This document shows, in pieces, positions 18,584 through 27,021 of a DNA stretch of 41,793 nucleotides. Origin of the DNA: Candidatus Eisenbacteria bacterium (lineage in GTDB: Bacteria > Eisenbacteria > RBG-16-71-46 > JASEGR01). Positions within the stretch are counted from its first letter, which is position 1; every line of letters starts with the position of its first letter. The position numbers and the translations under genes were made by a program. The notes under the pieces were generated by a model. That model did not search any database, had not been told where the DNA came from, and was given only the letters and a program-made list of their open reading frames with translations. The stretch lies in the NCBI GenBank assembly GCA_030017955.1, contig JASEGR010000009.1, forward strand, positions 8,786 through 50,578, written 5' to 3'.

Positions 18584-19516
18584 ATGAAGAAGAACCTGGT
18601 TTTGACTCTGATGATCACTGCGATGCTCTGCCTGCTGGCAAACGCGGGGATGGCACAGGATGAACCAAAAGGAACGCCTCCGGGTAGCGATCCAGCTGAT
18701 CCCACTCGGTATCGCCCGGGTCCGCGATCGGGAACAACCCTGAGAAAGCCCGTAACCCCCGACAGGGCACACGGGGGAGCCGTCTACGCCGTGAGTTACA
18801 GCCCAGACGGCATGTATGTTGCTTCGGGAGGGCTGGATTATGGCGTCAAACTCTGGAAGGTACCAGAGGCAACTCTTGTCAAGATTCTCGAGGGCCATCA
18901 GGGTGCAGTGAACTCGGTGGCTTTCAGTCGGGACGGGAAATACCTTGCGTCCGGAGGTTCGGACAATGCGATTATGCTCTGGAGTGTCCCGGATGGCGGG
19001 TCGGTGACGACTCTCGGGAGGCACTCGAAGCGTGTGAATTCGGTGAGTTTCAGTCCGGACGGGAAATATGTTGCCTCCGGAGGTTCGGACAATGCGGTTA
19101 TGCTCTGGAAGGTGCCGGAGGGTAAGCTGGTGGCGACTCTCGGGAGGCACTCGAAGCGTGTGAATTCGGTGAGTTTCAGTCCGGATGGTATGTATGTCGC
19201 CTCTGGAGGTTCGGATAATATGGTTATGCTTTGGAAAGTTCCGGAGGGCGGGTTAGCCAGGACACTCGAAGGTCATTCGGATGCAGTCAACTCTGTCAGT
19301 TTCAGCCCGGACGGAAAATACATCGCCTCGGGCAGCTCTGACAACACTATCGCGCTGTGGAGCACGCCGGATGGAACGTTGATCAGCACTCCCGGACAGC
19401 ATGCCAAACGCGTTTTTTCAGTCTGTTTCGATCCGGCAGGCCAGTGCATCGCCTCGGGCAGCGCCGACGAGACAGTCGGCCTCTGGGGTTCAATCTATTC
19501 CCGCTCCCAGTTCTGA
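18584..19516 (+). CDS. Exported WD40-repeat protein
   Basis: A 310-aa protein with a signal peptide (MKKNLVLTLMITAMLCLLANA, cleavage probably after the AQ near 25), a Pro/Gly linker, then about six WD40 repeats of 42 residues with the pattern H..AVNSVSFSPDGKYVASG.SDN...LW. A closed propeller usually needs seven blades; with the final partial repeat (ADETVGLWG) it may reach that number. Two central repeats are nearly identical in DNA (126-bp period around 19015-19260), indicating recent duplication or gene conversion. It probably acts as a protein-binding scaffold outside the cytoplasm. The partner is unknown. It converges with the M16 genes. The start ATG has AGGGGATGATAGC before it. Confidence 0.85.
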   Translation: MKKNLVLTLMITAMLCLLANAGMAQDEPKGTPPGSDPADPTRYRPGPRSGTTLRKPVTPDRAHGGAVYAVSYSPDGMYVASGGLDYGVKLWKVPEATLVKILEGHQGAVNSVAFSRDGKYLASGGSDNAIMLWSVPDGGSVTTLGRHSKRVNSVSFSPDGKYVASGGSDNAVMLWKVPEGKLVATLGRHSKRVNSVSFSPDGMYVASGGSDNMVMLWKVPEGGLARTLEGHSDAVNSVSFSPDGKYIASGSSDNTIALWSTPDGTLISTPGQHAKRVFSVCFDPAGQCIASGSADETVGLWGSIYSRSQF

Positions 19517-19558
19517 TGCCCGATGCCGCCGTTTCCATGATTCCGTGATGTTTGCGAA

Positions 19559-19577
19559 AGCCCGGGCTCTTCGGGCT
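19559..19577. terminator. Possible bidirectional hairpin between convergent genes
   Basis: Stem AGCCCG/CGGGCT (19559-19564, 19572-19577), loop of seven bases, in the 83-bp gap between the WD40 gene and the leftward M16 gene. There is no T run, so only weak support for termination. Confidence 0.35.
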
Positions 19578-19599
19578 GGCATCGCAGATCTAAGCTCTG

Positions 19600-21732
19600 C
19601 TATTTGATAACGAAGACTGAATCCTGGACGGCCGAGTTAAACTTGACCTCTTTGACGTTGGTCTCCCCGGCTTTTGTGCCATCCTTTTCTATGATTGTCC
19701 TGAATGGAAACTTAACTCCCTTGACATCCCTGAAATCGGAGTACGTGGAAGTAAGAGTTCCAGGCAGTCCCATCAAGCCCTGGCTCTCCACTGTCCTGGA
19801 AATGATCCCCGTCTGCTTTTCCACATAGATTCTTAGGGGCTTATCTTCAAGTCCAATCCTGATCAGTATGATCTGATATGTCTTGCCGCCTTCTTCCACC
19901 TCTTCAAGAAACTGCGGAAGTATAGCTTCTTTTTCAAAGTTCTGGAGTATGTATATGTGGGAAGTCTTGATGGTTGACAGCAGGTCCAGACGCTTCTCTG
20001 CATTGAGCTCTTCGGTGCCCCTCGGGCTCTTCATCCAGCCGATTCTCCCATCGTATGCCTTCACCATTTCGCCCATTGGAGTCTTCACAGACTGGAATAT
20101 CCTGTCGGGGAATTTGATCACCGTCTTTATGTCCACCTCAAGACTCCCCGCCTGGGTCTGCACGGTCAGGGTTGAGGTCTCGGTGATGTCCTTCACGGCG
20201 CCTACATTCTTCCCGCCCGTTGCCGCCAAACACAGTTTGAGAATATCCTTTGCCTTATCTATTGTCTCGGGCGTGGGTTCCGGAAGCGGCTCCTCCTCCG
20301 CCTCCGGAATTGTGATGTCAATCTCGGCGACCGGCCCCAGAGAAGAAAGCGTTTTTGCGAATTCCGTCTCATTTCCGACTGCGAGGATCACAAGCTCCCC
20401 GGGATGGAAATGCTGTTTCGCAACTCTCAGGACATCCTGTCTTGTGACTTTCTCAATATTTGCCTTGTACCTGAAGATGAAGTCCTTGGGATAGCCGAAG
20501 TACTCATAGTTGATGATACGCTCCAGGATTTTTGCCTTGGTGTCGAAGTTGAACACAAATGAATTGAGGATGCCGTCCTTCGCAGTCTTGAGCTCCTTGT
20601 CCGTGACTTCGGATGTCGTCATCTTCTCAAGTTCTGTCTTGAGAGCCGTTATCATGTGTACGGTCTGATCTGATTTTGTCCCGCCCCCGATTTCAAAAAC
20701 CCCGGGGTAGTCATAACTCGCCCCCCAGTATCCCCAGACGGCATAGGCAAGCCCTCCCTGGGAGCGGATGTTGGTGTTGAGCCTGGAGGTCCAGCCCATG
20801 CCAAAAATTCTTCCGGCAATCTGAAGGGCAAAGTAGTCCGGATCGTTCATCTTGCCCCCGATATGTCCGAGTCTAACGTTTGTCTGATTGACTTCGGGCC
20901 TGTCGATTAGACACACTTGATTGCGGAACTTATAAGTAACCTCCGGAAGAGGGGGCAGCTCTGAGTCTTGACGTTTCCAGCTTCCGAAGTAGGTTTCTAT
21001 TTTCTTTCTCATCTCTGCAGAGTCAAAGTCACCGACAATTCCAAGAATCACGTTGTTCGGAACAAAATACCGCTTGTGGAAAGCGACAAGGTCGTCTCTT
21101 TTGATTCTGTCAATTGTCTCGTATTCTGTTGTCCTGGCGTAGGGGCTATGCTCTCCGTAAATCAGTTTGTTAAACTCCCTGTCGGCGACAGCGCTCGGAT
21201 CGTCATTCCTTCTTGCAATTGCATCCTTCTCCTCAATCTTCGCGAGCTCGATCTTGTCCTCTCTGAAAGCCGGGCTCTGCAGGACGTCTGCAAGTATTGA
21301 GAGCCCCTTGTCCACATCCTCCTTGAGCACGGACATGGAAGCGCCGCCTTGCTCGGTGTAGATTGCGGTCTCCACGTATGCGCCCAGGGCTTCGAGCTCG
21401 TCATCAAGCTCATCGCCGGTCCTGGCGGCAGTGCCCCCGGTCCTCATGGCTGTTCCGGTAATCGAAGCAAGACCCACTTTGTCTTCCGGCTCCCATCTTG
21501 CGCCGGTTTTTATGATCGCATGCGCATAAATCAGGGGAAGCTCATGGTCCTCCAGAAGGTAGAGGACAAATCCGTTGGGAAGCTCAGAACGCTGGGGCTC
21601 GGGAATATTGAGCTCTCTCTGGGGAGGAAAAACCAGTTTGTCCCAGCGTTTTGCATTCCCCGCAAGGGCAAGAGCCGTTGAAACAACCAAAAAGCATAGA
21701 GACAGCGCGAGAACTAGCTTTCTCATATTCAT
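19600..21732 (-). CDS. Exported M16-family protein without zinc motif, with C-terminal LolA-like domain
   Basis: A 710-aa protein with a signal peptide (MNMRKLVLALSLCFLVVSTALA), two M16 peptidase-like halves (about 40-250 and 250-460), then an extra domain of about 230 residues. Where active M16 enzymes have HxxEH, this one has GLASITGTAMRTGG, so it cannot bind zinc in the usual way. It is probably the non-catalytic partner of the enzyme encoded just upstream, as in two-subunit M16 peptidases. The C-terminal part (LTVQTQAGSLEVDIKTVIKF, GEMVKAYDGRIGWMKSPRG) resembles outer-membrane lipoprotein carrier-like folds that bind acyl chains. The start ATG at 21732 follows GGAGG; an ATG two codons later is equally possible. 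Probably periplasmic. Confidence 0.85.
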   Translation of the reverse strand: MNMRKLVLALSLCFLVVSTALALAGNAKRWDKLVFPPQRELNIPEPQRSELPNGFVLYLLEDHELPLIYAHAIIKTGARWEPEDKVGLASITGTAMRTGGTAARTGDELDDELEALGAYVETAIYTEQGGASMSVLKEDVDKGLSILADVLQSPAFREDKIELAKIEEKDAIARRNDDPSAVADREFNKLIYGEHSPYARTTEYETIDRIKRDDLVAFHKRYFVPNNVILGIVGDFDSAEMRKKIETYFGSWKRQDSELPPLPEVTYKFRNQVCLIDRPEVNQTNVRLGHIGGKMNDPDYFALQIAGRIFGMGWTSRLNTNIRSQGGLAYAVWGYWGASYDYPGVFEIGGGTKSDQTVHMITALKTELEKMTTSEVTDKELKTAKDGILNSFVFNFDTKAKILERIINYEYFGYPKDFIFRYKANIEKVTRQDVLRVAKQHFHPGELVILAVGNETEFAKTLSSLGPVAEIDITIPEAEEEPLPEPTPETIDKAKDILKLCLAATGGKNVGAVKDITETSTLTVQTQAGSLEVDIKTVIKFPDRIFQSVKTPMGEMVKAYDGRIGWMKSPRGTEELNAEKRLDLLSTIKTSHIYILQNFEKEAILPQFLEEVEEGGKTYQIILIRIGLEDKPLRIYVEKQTGIISRTVESQGLMGLPGTLTSTYSDFRDVKGVKFPFRTIIEKDGTKAGETNVKEVKFNSAVQDSVFVIK

Positions 21733-21776
21733 TCCTCCCTCCAGCGACGTGCTGCCTGACCCCCGCACCCCATTAG

Positions 21777-21808
21777 CCTCTCCCCGTTGGGGAGAGGTTG
21801 GTGAGGGG
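21777..21808. repeat. Palindromic repeat (copy B)
   Basis: Perfect stem CCTCTCCCC/GGGGAGAGG (21777-21785, 21789-21797) with loop GTT, followed by TTGGTGAGGGGA. It lies in the 89-bp gap between the two M16 genes and shares its core and flank with the repeats at 6441-6474 and 25579-25610. It may act on the mRNA between the two genes. Confidence 0.85.
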
Positions 21809-21821
21809 AAGGTCCGTTCTC

Positions 21822-23336
21822 CTACTCCGGTTCTTTCGATTTCTCTATTGCAGCGACCGTTTTGTTTCTCTTTACGAAGCACTCATTTGCAACCCGCTTT
21901 ATATCCTCTGCTGTGACCGCATCGATCTGGTCCAGTTCCTTGAACAGGTTCCGCCAGTCACCCGTCACCGCTTCATATTCCGTCAGCGTTGTAGCCATTC
22001 CCATGTTTGAAGAAAGCTCACGCAGCAGATCTGCTCTTGCCCGCGTCTTCGCCTTCCTGAGTGTCGCCTCGTCCACGAGTTCGGTTTTCAGCTTCACTGT
22101 CTGTTCATCTATGGCCTCTTCAACCTCCTGATTCGTGCGTCCGGGGGCCGGGAAGCCGTAGAATATGAAGAGCCCCGGGTACTTCTTACCGGGCTCGTTG
22201 GAGAGGCCCCCAACCATTGTCGCGACCTTCTTGTCTCTTACGAGACTTCGGTACAAACGGGAGGTCCTGCCATTGCTCATGATGTCCGCTATTGCACTAA
22301 ACACTGCGGCATCCTTGTCGGTTGCGCTCCCCTTGTGGTATCCGATCACAATGATTGGCTGAGACTCCTCCTCCATAACCTCTCTTCTCTCACCCTGTTG
22401 AGGGGGTTCGACGGTCTCAACGGGTTCGGGTCTTGGTTTTGCCGGGATTCTGCCGAAGTAGGTTTCAGCAAGCCCCATGACTTCCTTCGGGTCAACATCC
22501 CCGGCAATACCGATCACAAGGTTACTTGGGACATAGTAGGTGTTGAAGAACCGCTGTGCCTCCTGCCTGGTTATTGTTTCAAGGTCGCTCATGTGACCTA
22601 TGGTGGGTTCTCCGTAGGGGTGCGCCTTGTATGCCATAGCGAGGAACTCCTCGATGAGCTTGCCAATCGGATTGCTTTCCCCCATGCGCCTTTCTTCCAT
22701 GATAACTCGCTTCTCCTTGTAGAAGTCTCTCAGGACCGGGTTCAGGAATCTATCCGATTCCAGGCTCATCCAAAGCTCGAGCTTGTTCGAGGGAAGGCTG
22801 TAGTGATAAACCGTGGCGTCTGCCGACGTCCAAGCGTTGAGTCCAACTCCGCCTGCCTCCTGGACAATCTGGCCGAATTGATTGTCTATCACAAAACTGC
22901 TTGCATCTTTCTCCGCCTCTTCGAATTCCTTCTCGAGTTTTGCGACGCGCATAGCATCGGCCTGTTCGCCCGAGCCCTGCTTGCGCTTGAGCGGGTCCTT
23001 AAGGGAGAGGTAGGCATCATCAAGCCTGTCCATCGCCTTGATTTCCTTCTTGATATCCTTTGTGCCGATTGATGTTGTTCCCTTGAAGGCCATGTGTTCG
23101 AAGATGTGCGCCAGGCCGGTTATGCCCTTTGTCTCGTTCACCGATCCCACGTCCGCGTACGTCGCGAGCGAGACAACCGGGACCTCTCTTCTGGGGAGAA
23201 TTATTATCCTCAGGCCGTTCTTCAAAGTGTGTTCAACAACGCTGTCCTGGACAGCCTTGAAATTCTCGAAGGCACAAAGCAAACCTGACGAGAACAGGAC
23301 GATACTGATGATGAAAAGCACCAATAACTTCTTCAT
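21822..23336 (-). CDS. Exported M16-family zinc peptidase, catalytic
   Basis: A 504-aa protein with an N-terminal signal peptide (MKKLLVLFIISIVLFSSGLL) and the active M16 motif H77-I-F-E80-H81 in GLAHIFEHMAFKGT; the distal glutamate is in VIMEERRMGESN. The charged stretch at about 100-150 resembles a coiled insertion. The second M16 half (about 260-490) has the LYRSLVRDK region typical of substrate binding. The ATG at 23336 is chosen over the GTG two codons earlier because GGGGGAGGA has proper spacing only to the ATG. It probably pairs with the non-catalytic M16 protein downstream to form a clamshell that degrades peptides in the periplasm. Confidence 0.9.
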   Translation of the reverse strand: MKKLLVLFIISIVLFSSGLLCAFENFKAVQDSVVEHTLKNGLRIIILPRREVPVVSLATYADVGSVNETKGITGLAHIFEHMAFKGTTSIGTKDIKKEIKAMDRLDDAYLSLKDPLKRKQGSGEQADAMRVAKLEKEFEEAEKDASSFVIDNQFGQIVQEAGGVGLNAWTSADATVYHYSLPSNKLELWMSLESDRFLNPVLRDFYKEKRVIMEERRMGESNPIGKLIEEFLAMAYKAHPYGEPTIGHMSDLETITRQEAQRFFNTYYVPSNLVIGIAGDVDPKEVMGLAETYFGRIPAKPRPEPVETVEPPQQGERREVMEEESQPIIVIGYHKGSATDKDAAVFSAIADIMSNGRTSRLYRSLVRDKKVATMVGGLSNEPGKKYPGLFIFYGFPAPGRTNQEVEEAIDEQTVKLKTELVDEATLRKAKTRARADLLRELSSNMGMATTLTEYEAVTGDWRNLFKELDQIDAVTAEDIKRVANECFVKRNKTVAAIEKSKEPE

Positions 23337-23644
23337 GATCACTCCTCCCCCTGCGAATGCTTCACTCTCCGAAGCACGTACACCGACGGACCTCTTCGCT
23401 GTCTAAGTGCTCCCCTCATATTGTACCGAAACCTGACAAGTCTAACACTCTGAGTTCCAAAGTCAAATTTCAGATACATTTATTTTTGAGGCAACGAATC
23501 ACCGTTCAGATACTTCTTGTTTTGACGCAACAGGTTGAGGGGGCAGTTCGGGAAACCCCTAAAGACTATTCGCAGAATGACGAATAACTCATTGGGGAAT
23601 GCCGGGATGCGGATTTGAACCGGCTTCCGGGGAGGGAGAAATCT
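23337..23644. other. Divergent intergenic region, M16 / lipoprotein
   Basis: No gene is seen in these 308 bp. It should hold promoters for both flanking genes; a -10-like TACAAT is visible on the minus strand around 23421-23426 but with a poor -35. The stretch 23599-23632 contains GGATTTGAACC, like a reversed tRNA T-arm, but no tRNA can be folded. Confidence 0.5.
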
Positions 23645-24670
23645 ATGAATAACACGGGAAGAATGCGGTTGGTTTGCAGGGTTCTTGTTCTATTTGTGGT
23701 CGGGATACTTATTGGCTGCGGGAAAGAAAAGGTTAGTGCCCCAGAGAGTTCTCTAGGGACTTACCTGTTCTATACGAATGCGTCAAGCACAACGCCGGTG
23801 TTCAAACCCGCGCCTTCGGCTGCAACGACTATTCAAAGCCATAATGTCCGGGCCGCGGCAACCCCCGAGTGGGGCTCCGGGAATCCGTTGTATCACGTTT
23901 ATTATTCACTACGAGAGTTCCTAAGCTCAAGAGATGAGGGCAAGGTGGATCGTGCCAATCTTTACAAACTGCTCATTGATGTTGATCAGGTTTACACCGG
24001 GACGGCAAAAGACGTCCAGTCAATCGCAGAGCAGGAAATCACTCCGCCTTTCGGCAAATTGCAGAAGATGCTCTGCAACAAAGCGGTAAATGATACGGCG
24101 AATAAGTGTGCGATAGCCCTGAAGGAGACAAGCGACGGGGTAAACGCGATACTGGGCTGGATCTGGAGCGATCAGCCGCTGAAGAATGAATACGGCGTTG
24201 CTTCAATGTCATATGGAACGGCTTCGAAGGACCTGACTGTGGACATGACCTACAGCGTTGACTACGACACGGGGACCCCCCAGACCGAGTACAATCTCAG
24301 GTGCAATGTTGCCGGGAATGCTGAGCGAAATGAATTTCAGTTCAAGTACATAATCGGCGATGCCAAGATAGTCGCCAAGGGCGTTTCGCGGGGCGAGGGT
24401 AACTACATGCTTTTCAAGTATAGTGGGTTTGGCAATCCGGTGAAGTACATCGTTGTTCCGGGCGATGCCGACGAAAACTTCTTCATAGGGCAGAATGGTA
24501 ATCCGACCTACATTTTTGACGACCCCAATAGCTTGCCGGCATCAGTCGCGGCATACAAGGATTGGGTTGTGAATGAGAATTTCTTCACGGCGGCCGACAT
24601 GGTCACGGACGTTACTACCCTTAACAGCGGCAATGCTAGACAAGGGACGATATACATAAACTCCAACTAG
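23645..24670 (+). CDS. Lipoprotein of unknown function
   Basis: A 341-aa predicted lipoprotein. The signal peptide ends in lipobox LIGC with acylated Cys at residue 25. After a Ser/Thr/Pro/Ala-rich linker there is a mixed domain including NPLYHVYYSLREFLSSRDEG, a cysteine pair (LCNKAVNDTANKC) that could form a disulfide, and a beta-rich C-terminal half. I recognise no family. The ATG at 23645 has GGAGGGAGAAATCT before it; an earlier in-frame start lacks a ribosome site. Immediately after its stop the DNA becomes recognisable as an internal part of a gamma-glutamyltransferase gene, so this gene may have been placed there by the rearrangement that truncated it. It probably sits on the outer membrane facing the periplasm. 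Confidence 0.75.
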   Translation: MNNTGRMRLVCRVLVLFVVGILIGCGKEKVSAPESSLGTYLFYTNASSTTPVFKPAPSAATTIQSHNVRAAATPEWGSGNPLYHVYYSLREFLSSRDEGKVDRANLYKLLIDVDQVYTGTAKDVQSIAEQEITPPFGKLQKMLCNKAVNDTANKCAIALKETSDGVNAILGWIWSDQPLKNEYGVASMSYGTASKDLTVDMTYSVDYDTGTPQTEYNLRCNVAGNAERNEFQFKYIIGDAKIVAKGVSRGEGNYMLFKYSGFGNPVKYIVVPGDADENFFIGQNGNPTYIFDDPNSLPASVAAYKDWVVNENFFTAADMVTDVTTLNSGNARQGTIYINSN

Positions 24671-24672
24671 CG

Positions 24673-25575
24673 GTTTTTCAGATTTCTCCGTCTGGGATTG
24701 GACTTCTCAACATTCTGGAGCAGGACAGCGTCCCGGGATTGGGCCACAACTCTTCCGCGTTCATTCACACTTTCGCCGAAGCATCAAACCGTCTCTATGC
24801 GGACAGAGCATTCTTCCTGGGCGACCCCGATTTCATTCGCATCCCCCTGGCAAGGTTGATGTCTCAAGAGTATGCGAGGAAGATTCGCGCCCGGATCAAT
24901 CCAGGCCGCCACGTGCCCGGCAGCGAAGTCGTTCACGGAGATAGCGCTTGGCTGGCACAATTCGGCGGGAAAAGGACAGAACCGACGGAGACCACTCATT
25001 TCTCCGTGGTTGACCAATGGGGCAATGCCGTCAGCAACACCTATACACTCAATGCAGGTTATGGGTCGCTCTATGTCATAGATGGTGCAGGCTTCCTGAT
25101 GAACGACGAGATGGACGACTTCAGCGTGAAACCGGGAACACCGAACATGTTCGGCCTCGTCGGCGCCGAGGCGAATGCAATCCAGCCCCGGAAACGAATG
25201 CTCAGCTCGATGACTCCAACGATCGTGACGAAGGATGGGAAGCTGTTCCTCGTGATCGGCTCACCAGGCGGGTCAAAGATCATTACGGCAATCTGTCAGG
25301 TGATTCTGAATGTAATCGACTACGGCATGAACATTCAGGATGCAGTGATTGCCCCGCGCGTTCACAGCCAATGGCTCCCCGATGAGCTTCAAATCGAACC
25401 TCTCGGCGTGCCCGGAGATGTTGTCGAAGGTTTGACCGCAAGAGGTCACACCGTGAGAATTGAAAAAGACGGGTTCATAGGTGAGGTACATGCCATTCTG
25501 GTTGATGAGAAGCACGGGCTGCTGTTTGGCGCCAGGGATCCGCGCAGGGAAGGGTCTTCGGTAGCTGGATATTGA
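24673..25575 (+). pseudogene. ggt: Gamma-glutamyltransferase, 5'-truncated
   Basis: The frame is homologous to GGT from within the large subunit to the C-terminus (about 300 codons; full enzymes have 530-580). GGT-like sequence begins directly after the lipoprotein stop, with FQISPSGIGLLNILEQ matching the family's PSS/GG..LLQ..ILE segment, then GHNSSAFIHTFAEA and YADRAFFLGDPDF. The small-subunit start TTHFSVVD (catalytic Thr codon at 24991) and GSPGGSKIITAI are intact. The N-terminal half with signal peptide and substrate arginine is missing, and only a TTG at 24739 or similar could start it, without a ribosome site. No activity is expected. The full enzyme cleaves glutathione and other gamma-glutamyl peptides. 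Confidence 0.85.
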
Positions 25576-25578
25576 ATA

Positions 25579-25742
25579 CCCCCTCACCAACCTCTCCCCC
25601 AGGGGAGAGGATCAAGATATGATTCTGTGTTGGTGGTTGTGCTTGAGACCTTTCCCATCGGGGGAGAGGTTCAAGACTATGACTCTAGGTTGATAGTGAT
25701 GCTTGAGACCTCTCCGCCAGGGGAGAGAATCAAGAGATGTGG
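25579..25742. repeat. Tandem palindromic repeat cluster (copy C, three units)
   Basis: Three imperfect units of 58-60 bp begin at 25590, 25648 and 25708. Each has a palindrome of type ACCTCTCCCC-n-GGGGAGAG followed by TCAAGA and, in the first two, a spacer ending in TGCTTGAG. The first unit is preceded by CCCCCTCACCAA, the reverse of the flank seen in copies A and B. It fills the gap between the convergent GGT remnant and the phosphatase gene. Spacers are related to each other, so this is not a CRISPR array. Confidence 0.85.
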
Positions 25743-25756
25743 GGTGGTGCGGGGGG

Positions 25757-26977
25757 TTATCTCAGAACAACAAGTTTTCTTGAAGTGGAATTTCCGTCAA
25801 GCGTCATCCTTAATATGTAGATGCCGCTTGGAAGATTTCTGCCCGAGCTGTCTTTCCCCTGCCAGGTGAGCGCATCTCTTCCGGGCATCTTCACCTCATC
25901 AAGAAGGGTTGTCAGCTTCCTTCCTTCTATGTCGAAAACATCGAGAACAAGATGTCCCTGTCTACTAAGCTCATAGGCGATATCGGTTGATCCCTTAAAC
26001 GGGTTGGGATTGTTCTGGAAGAGAGTGAGCACGCTGTTTCCATCAAAGAACGTCACATTAGTGTCAACGGTAACAAAGATTTCATCAATCGAATGGCCGG
26101 TGGAATGCTCTGACGTGAAACCTGCCAGTTTCCCGATGGTGGGGCAAATGTCCGGAATTGAATGGTAGGCGGATGAAGTGTATCCGGCCTTTATGTCGGG
26201 GCCGATCGCAAGGAACATTATCTGACGACATCCGGTGCAACCGTCCCCGTGACTTGTGAAATCGGTGGTGTGCCTTCCGTGATCATTGGTCACAAACATC
26301 GTTGTCTTGTCTTTGTAAAATGGATCGGTCTGAATCTTCTGCCAGAGCATATCCACAATGCTGTCGGCTGTGGAGATTGCCGTCTGGTAAGTTGTCCAAT
26401 TCCCCGAGTGGCCTGCTGCATCCACGCCGGCAAGGTACACTTCAAAGAATCTGGGGTGGTAGACATCCATAATCTGTGATGTGTAGCTCCAGACATTCAA
26501 GTCGGTTGACCCCTGGCTCCAATACGTCGCCCAATATGAAGGCCCGTAGTCGGGGTGATAGCTGAATAACCACGGGCTTGAAAAGTACTTTGCGACGTAC
26601 CAAACGGAGTCCCCGGGAGCAGAAAGCTGCTTTCTGTAATACTCAAACATGGTCGGGATGATTGTGTACTGGGTGCTCTTCCCGCCTATGACAGTATCCC
26701 TCGGCGCAGTCCAAGCCCCGCACCAGATTGCGGGGACCGCCCGGTCGGTCAATGTAATATTGTTGTTGGCGAAAGTTGTTAGCACCGATCCCTGAAGGCT
26801 CAGGTTGTACATTTTGTCAGCATACCTGTGGGCAGGATCGCCGAGAGTCTCTGTATATCTGGCGCCGTCGATGACAACGAGAACAATATTTCGCGTGGTA
26901 TAGCCAAAGCAGAAGCTTGCAAGGACAAGGGTTAGAAGGAAAGCGGAAAGAAAGATAGTGCCCCGGCTGGTGAACAT
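25757..26977 (-). CDS. Exported alkaline-phosphatase-superfamily hydrolase with C-terminal sorting domain
   Basis: A 406-aa protein. The signal peptide (about 1-25) is followed by a sulfatase/type I phosphodiesterase-like fold: VVIDGARYTE (metal Asp D37), LAGVDAAGHSG (near 186) and NDHGRHTTDFTSHGDG hold the expected Asp/His metal ligands. The tail from about residue 318 (FQNNPNPFKGSTDIAYEL...GIYILRM...KLVVLR) is a FlgD-like Ig domain used for export or surface attachment in FCB-group bacteria. The substrate is not evident. A promoter at 26984-27012 ends six bases before the ATG and there is no Shine-Dalgarno, so the mRNA is predicted to be leaderless. The gene converges with the GGT remnant. 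Confidence 0.88.
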   Translation of the reverse strand: MFTSRGTIFLSAFLLTLVLASFCFGYTTRNIVLVVIDGARYTETLGDPAHRYADKMYNLSLQGSVLTTFANNNITLTDRAVPAIWCGAWTAPRDTVIGGKSTQYTIIPTMFEYYRKQLSAPGDSVWYVAKYFSSPWLFSYHPDYGPSYWATYWSQGSTDLNVWSYTSQIMDVYHPRFFEVYLAGVDAAGHSGNWTTYQTAISTADSIVDMLWQKIQTDPFYKDKTTMFVTNDHGRHTTDFTSHGDGCTGCRQIMFLAIGPDIKAGYTSSAYHSIPDICPTIGKLAGFTSEHSTGHSIDEIFVTVDTNVTFFDGNSVLTLFQNNPNPFKGSTDIAYELSRQGHLVLDVFDIEGRKLTTLLDEVKMPGRDALTWQGKDSSGRNLPSGIYILRMTLDGNSTSRKLVVLR

Positions 26978-26983
26978 GCAGAT

Positions 26984-27012
26984 ATACTACCACAAAAAGA
27001 CGACTAAGCCAA
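26984..27012 (-). promoter_or_regulatory. Promoter of the phosphatase gene (leaderless type)
   Basis: Minus strand -35 TTGGCT (27007-27012), 17-bp spacer, -10 TAGTAT (26984-26989), then ATCTGC and the ATG. It overlaps the end of the upstream dehydrogenase gene region. Confidence 0.5.
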
Positions 27013-27021
27013 GCGGGATTA

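Noticed and set aside
23599-23632. tRNA-like 3' end on the minus strand (T-arm type GGTTCAAATCC)
   Set aside because: The T stem has only about three pairs, no CCA-compatible acceptor partner, D-arm or anticodon arm can be found upstream on that strand. At most a remnant.
25590-25742. CRISPR array
   Set aside because: Only three units, the palindromic part is as variable as the spacers, the spacers are related to each other, and no cas gene is present.
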